Assembly: GCA_025450955.1 (NCBI GenBank)
Contig: JANWLJ010000087.1
Span: 1 to 17,269 of the forward strand
Direction of reading: 5' to 3'
Source of the DNA: Polyangium sp. (in: bacteria)
GTDB taxonomy: Bacteria > Myxococcota_A > Polyangia > Palsa-1104
Length of the DNA stretch: 17,269 bases
Part shown: one piece after another, positions 14,794-17,269 of the stretch
How the letters are laid out: every line of letters starts with the position of its first letter
Position numbering within the stretch: position 1 is the stretch's first letter
The notes under the pieces: generated by a model
The model's database searches: none
Seen by the model: only the letters and a program-made list of their open reading frames with translations
What the model was told of the DNA's origin: nothing
Translations under genes and position numbers: made by a program

Positions 14794-16086
14794 TCAATGC
14801 GAAAACGCGTTGCCGTCGGCGGTGGCGCGATAGCTCGGGCTCGGCTGCGCCAATCCGGCGGCGAGCCCGACCGCGAGCGAGCTGGCCGCCAGCAGCCCCG
14901 CCCACAGCCACGGCCGCTCGTAGAAGCGCACGCGGCGCCGCCTCGGCACCGGCGGCAGGCGCCGCTCCGCCCGCGGATGCGCGATCGGCTGCGCCTCCAT
15001 CACCAGCCGCCCGTCGCTGGCCGGCGCATTCGGCCCGCACGACACCGGGCGCGTGGCCAGCCGCGCCACCAGCTCAGAGGCCGCCCGGTCGAGGCCCGCC
15101 TGCGCCGTCACCACCTCCGCCCGACTGGCGCAGCCCTGTTCGTCGAAGCGCTGACCGACCAGCGTGAGCACGCCCGCGTCGACGCCGATCGCCACCGCCA
15201 ACGCGCCGACTCTGCGCTTGGGCGTGTCGAGCTCGGCGGCGAGCGCGCGCACCCCCGCGCCCGCCGGCCGCGCCCGGAGCGCGCGCAGCGCCGAGAGCAC
15301 CGGATCGATCGGCAGCGCCGCCGCAATCGTCATTCCCGACGGCGCGACCTCCACCAGCCGCGCCACCGGCGTCCGCCCCGTCGCCCTCACCTCGACAAAG
15401 CACGGCCCGACCGGCACCTCGATCGCGATCGGCGCGCGCCCGACCGATCGTCCATTGACCCGCACCTCCGCCACCGTCTCCGTCCCGCTCGTCGCCGTCG
15501 CCGCGCTTGTCGCCGTTGTTGGGCTCGTCGCCGTCGTGTCGCTCGTCGGGTCGCTCGCGAGCCGGACCGAGAGCGGCGCGGTGTGGGCCGGCGCGACCGC
15601 CTGGGCAAACGCGCGCGCGATGTCGGGCCGCACGGTCTCGGTGGTGAGCAGCGCCGCCGGCTCGAGCGCGCGCGCCTTTTGAAACGCGGCCGCGGCCTCA
15701 TCCGACCGCCCGAGCTCGAAGAGCGCCACTCCGCGCCCGAGCGCCGCGTCGCTGTCGAGGGTGGCCGCGCCCGGCCGATCGAGGTGCGCCCCGTAGATCG
15801 CCTCGGCGCGCCCGAACGCCGCCACCGCCCGATCGAGCTCGACCCGCTCGAGCGCGCTGCGCCCGTCGTCGAGCGCGCGCCTTCCGCCCGCGAAAAACGC
15901 GAACGTCGCCTCCGGCTCGAAGCCCGCCGCGCGGGTCTCCTCCGCCTTGGCGACCGCGCCCTCGGCCACCTCGACGCCGCTCGCCCGCACCGCGCGCGCG
16001 AGCGCCTGGGTCGCCTGCGCGAGCCGGTCCGCCGCGTGTCCGCTCGGCGGCGCATAGGTGAAAAGCACGACCAGGAGCGCGTGCAC
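14794..16086 (-). CDS. TPR-like/PEGA protein with C-terminal membrane anchor
   Basis: The protein has 430 residues from GTG 16086. A short hydrophobic N terminus ends in GHAAD and looks like a signal peptide. Residues about 78-145 form TPR-like helices (ALERVELDRAVAAFGRAEAIY, ALFELGRSDEAAAAFQKARAL). A Thr/Ser/Ala repeat (177-204) links to a PEGA-like beta unit (about 205-248; EVRVNGRSVGRAPIAIEVPVG). The C terminus has a basic/proline stretch (371-388), then FYERPWLW and one transmembrane helix (about 393-413). This signal peptide, TPR/PEGA and C-terminal anchor layout is common among myxobacterial envelope proteins of unknown function. It is convergent with the PEGA kinase, 15 bases apart. 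Function is unknown; binding envelope or wall components is a guess. Confidence 0.8.
   Translation of the reverse strand: MHALLVVLFTYAPPSGHAADRLAQATQALARAVRASGVEVAEGAVAKAEETRAAGFEPEATFAFFAGGRRALDDGRSALERVELDRAVAAFGRAEAIYGAHLDRPGAATLDSDAALGRGVALFELGRSDEAAAAFQKARALEPAALLTTETVRPDIARAFAQAVAPAHTAPLSVRLASDPTSDTTATSPTTATSAATATSGTETVAEVRVNGRSVGRAPIAIEVPVGPCFVEVRATGRTPVARLVEVAPSGMTIAAALPIDPVLSALRALRARPAGAGVRALAAELDTPKRRVGALAVAIGVDAGVLTLVGQRFDEQGCASRAEVVTAQAGLDRAASELVARLATRPVSCGPNAPASDGRLVMEAQPIAHPRAERRLPPVPRRRRVRFYERPWLWAGLLAASSLAVGLAAGLAQPSPSYRATADGNAFSH
15487..15558 (-). repeat. Imperfect 18-bp tandem repeat (about four units) inside the PEGA-protein gene
   Basis: Four 18-base units begin at 15487, 15505, 15523 and 15541, each opening GCTCGTCG or GCTTGTCG on the plus strand; the fourth is degraded. 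On the coding strand they give six-residue repeats of the type TTATSP/TTATSA/ATATSG within residues 177-200, forming a flexible linker before the PEGA unit. The unit length is a multiple of three, so copy-number change would keep the frame. Confidence 0.75.
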
Positions 16087-16091
16087 GCCTC

Positions 16092-16097
16092 ACCTTA
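16092..16097 (-). promoter_or_regulatory. Extended -10-like element or Shine-Dalgarno site before the TPR/PEGA gene
   Basis: On the minus strand TGATAAGGT (TG at 16100-16099, TAAGGT 16097-16092) sits five bases before GTG 16086, matching the leaderless pattern. The same bases hold AAGGTGAGG, which could instead act as a ribosome-binding site. The two readings exclude each other. Confidence 0.35.
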
Positions 16098-16104
16098 TCA
16101 CGGC

Positions 16105-16110
16105 TATACT
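16105..16110 (+). promoter_or_regulatory. Possible -10 element (TATACT) for the PqqD-Memo gene
   Basis: TATACT in the 85-base divergent gap would place transcription start near 16117. That leaves a leader of about 55 bases containing both hairpins described below. No convincing -35 box is visible. Confidence 0.4.
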
Positions 16111-16122
16111 CCGCACATCGGC

Positions 16123-16162
16123 GAGCCGAGCGGAGCGAGCGCTCTTCGGCTCAGCCGAGGAG
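16123..16162 (+). promoter_or_regulatory. Two mutually exclusive hairpins in the Memo leader, one covering the ribosome-binding site
   Basis: Hairpin A pairs GAGCCGAG (16123-16130) with TTCGGCTC (16145-16152, one G-U), with an inner GAGC/GCTC stem (16133-16136 with 16141-16144) and a four-base loop. Hairpin B pairs CTCTTCGGC (16142-16150) with GCCGAGGAG (16154-16162) around a TCA loop; its nine pairs include one G-U. Hairpin B buries the Shine-Dalgarno GAGGAG, and the two share 16142-16152, so only one can form. No T-run follows, so neither is a terminator. Confidence 0.5.
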
Positions 16163-16163
16163 G
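16157..16163 (+). promoter_or_regulatory. Strong ribosome-binding site of the PqqD-Memo gene
   Basis: GAGGAGG lies eight bases before GTG 16172. It is the strongest Shine-Dalgarno sequence in the window and fixes the start. It can be paired in the leader hairpin. Confidence 0.75.
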
Positions 16164-16171
16164 ATTTCGCC

Positions 16172-17269
16172 GTGACCGACCGCCCGCGCCTGCGTCCGCT
16201 CGAAGCCTTTCCCCTCGATGAAGATGGCCAGAAGCTCCTCGGCCTCCGCGATCCCTCCGGCCTCACCGATCACGTGGCCCGCCTGCCGCCGGCCGCGGTG
16301 GCGGTGGTCCAGCTCTGCGACGGCGAGTCGAGCCGCGATCAGATCTGCGCCGAGTTCGAGCGCCGCTACCGGTCGCCGCTTCCGCGCGAGGCGCTCGATC
16401 GCCTGCTCGATCAGCTAGATCAGGCGCTGCTGCTCGATTCCGAGCGCTTTCGCCTCCATTCGGCGACGGTGTTCGCCGAGTTCGCGCGCGCTCCGGTGCG
16501 CGCCGCGCACCTGGCCGGCAAGAGCTATCCCGCCGATCCCGGCGAGCTCGCCGCGCTGCTCGACTCCTTTTATGATCCGCCGCGCGGCCCGGGCCGCCCC
16601 GGCGCGCCCGACGGTCCGCTGCCGCGGGCGATCGTCGCCCCGCACATCGACTTTCACCGCGGCGGCGCGGCCTACGCCTGGGCCTACCGCCCGCTCGCCG
16701 AGGCGGCGCTCGCGCCCGAGGTGATCGTGGTCTTCGGCACCGACCACAACGGCGCCGATCACCCGTTCACCCTCACCCGCAAACACTTCGACACCCCGCT
16801 CGGCCGCCTGACCACCGACGTCGCGCTGGTCGATGCGCTCACCTCGGCCGCGCGCGAAAAGCTCGGCCCGAGCGCCGCCGAGAACCTGTTTCGCGACGAG
16901 CACCATCATCGCGGCGAGCACGCGCTCGAGTTCCAGATGATCTGGCTTCGCCACGTGCTCAAGGAGCGCGCCGACGGGATCAAGGTGCTGCCGATCTTGT
17001 GCGGCTCTTTGCATCATCTCGTCGAGGACGGCCGCAGCCCCGAGACCGACGCGCCGCTCGAGACCCTGCTCGCCGCGCTCGAGACGCTCACCGCCGGCCG
17101 CCGCACGCTCTATATCGCCGGCGCCGATCTCGCCCACGTCGGCCCGCGCTTCGGCGATCAGGATTCGCTCGACGCCGGCGATCGCAGCTCGCTCGAGCGG
17201 CGCGATCAAGAGACGCTGGTCCACGCCAGCCGCGGCGACGCCGCCGCCTGGTTCGACGAGATTCGCAAA
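16172..17269 (+). CDS. amrB: PqqD-like domain fused to Memo-family protein (AmmeMemoRadiSam system protein B), 3' truncated by the window
   Basis: The frame is open from GTG 16172 to the window edge (366 codons, no stop). Residues about 8-95 read as a PqqD-like winged helix (LPPAAVAVVQLCDGESSRDQICAEF, LDRLLDQLDQALLLDS). From about 113 it is a Memo protein: KSYPADPGELAALLDSFY, APHIDFHRGG with His158, FGTDHNGADHPFT with His192, EHHHRGEHALEFQ, VLPILCGS and ADLAHVGPRFG. Memo proteins bind metal through two histidines and a third residue; human MEMO1 uses Cys in DLCHWG, whereas this protein has Ala321 (DLAHVG). Bacterial Memo proteins occur with AMMECR1 and radical-SAM proteins in a set of unknown chemistry, and a PqqD-like module typically binds a peptide for a radical-SAM enzyme. 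Partners are not in view and may lie downstream. Confidence 0.85.
   Translation, partial: MTDRPRLRPLEAFPLDEDGQKLLGLRDPSGLTDHVARLPPAAVAVVQLCDGESSRDQICAEFERRYRSPLPREALDRLLDQLDQALLLDSERFRLHSATVFAEFARAPVRAAHLAGKSYPADPGELAALLDSFYDPPRGPGRPGAPDGPLPRAIVAPHIDFHRGGAAYAWAYRPLAEAALAPEVIVVFGTDHNGADHPFTLTRKHFDTPLGRLTTDVALVDALTSAAREKLGPSAAENLFRDEHHHRGEHALEFQMIWLRHVLKERADGIKVLPILCGSLHHLVEDGRSPETDAPLETLLAALETLTAGRRTLYIAGADLAHVGPRFGDQDSLDAGDRSSLERRDQETLVHASRGDAAAWFDEIRK

Noticed and set aside
12858..15167. 769-codon plus-strand frame spanning the kinase and its neighbours
   Set aside because: It crosses two opposite-strand genes and is Arg/Pro-rich throughout; the kinase frame explains 13168-14778.
16123..16152. 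Leader hairpin read as an intrinsic terminator
   Set aside because: The stem is strong but no U-run follows, and a strong ribosome-binding site comes immediately after; translational control is the better reading.
16415..17224. 269-codon minus-strand frame at the right end
   Set aside because: The plus-strand frame encodes clear Memo motifs (APHIDFHRG, EHALEFQ, DLAHVGPRFG) over the same bases.
1..17269. tRNA, rRNA, CRISPR array, transposase or phage genes
   Set aside because: No cloverleaf-like tRNA sequence, no regular repeat-spacer series and no transposase, integrase or phage structural motif was found in any plausible coding frame.

Overview
The DNA is very GC-rich, with almost every codon in the real genes ending in G or C. 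It is gene-dense, with many GTG starts and start/stop overlaps. It encodes a eukaryote-like Ser/Thr kinase with PEGA domains, a second PEGA protein anchored by a C-terminal helix, a Kelch-propeller lipoprotein, an outer-membrane barrel and a 13-heme cytochrome c. This combination suggests a Gram-negative delta-proteobacterial lineage, most likely Myxococcota (Polyangia-like). That assignment is an inference from gene style, not from a marker gene.

Layout. (1) 2-2614, plus strand: a tightly overlapping sulfur module with a partial, possibly DsrE-like gene, a TusA-family sulfur carrier, ATP sulfurylase (Sat) and a LarE-like PP-loop sulfur transferase. The LarE-like protein keeps a CxxC pair but has no cysteine in the segment that normally carries the catalytic or cluster cysteine. 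(2) 2630-3229, plus: an exported MepK/DUF882-type peptidoglycan peptidase that overlaps tail-to-tail with the next gene. (3) 3187-4599, minus: a GT39/ArnT-like membrane glycosyltransferase. Divergent from it, 4686-7147 plus holds a GT2 polyprenyl-phosphate-sugar synthase-like enzyme and a large multi-pass membrane protein. These three look like an envelope glycan or glycolipid unit. (4) 13141-7154, minus: an apparent operon of Kelch lipoprotein, outer-membrane barrel, 13-heme cytochrome c and a tandem thioredoxin-fold (HCCA isomerase/DsbA-like) protein. The last three genes overlap by 1 and 4 bases. The set resembles an envelope electron-transfer module. (5) 13168-14778, plus: a Ser/Thr kinase with a transmembrane helix and two PEGA-like repeats, divergent from the Kelch gene across about 26 bp. 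(6) 14794-16086, minus: a TPR-like/PEGA protein with a C-terminal membrane anchor. (7) 16172 to the window end, plus: a Memo-family protein (AmmeMemoRadiSam protein B) with an N-terminal PqqD-like domain. Its leader can form two mutually exclusive hairpins, one of which covers the ribosome-binding site.

Genes inside operons are translationally coupled or carry Shine-Dalgarno sites. Several first-in-unit genes instead have a TAnnnT hexamer only about 5-11 bases before the start codon, which suggests leaderless or near-leaderless transcripts. I saw no tRNA, rRNA, CRISPR array, insertion sequence or convincing intrinsic terminator. No gene-free stretch exceeds 90 bases. The most interesting items are the LarE-like protein lacking its key cysteine next to TusA and Sat, the asymmetric tandem thioredoxin-fold protein coupled to the multiheme cytochrome, and the switch-like leader of the PqqD-Memo fusion.
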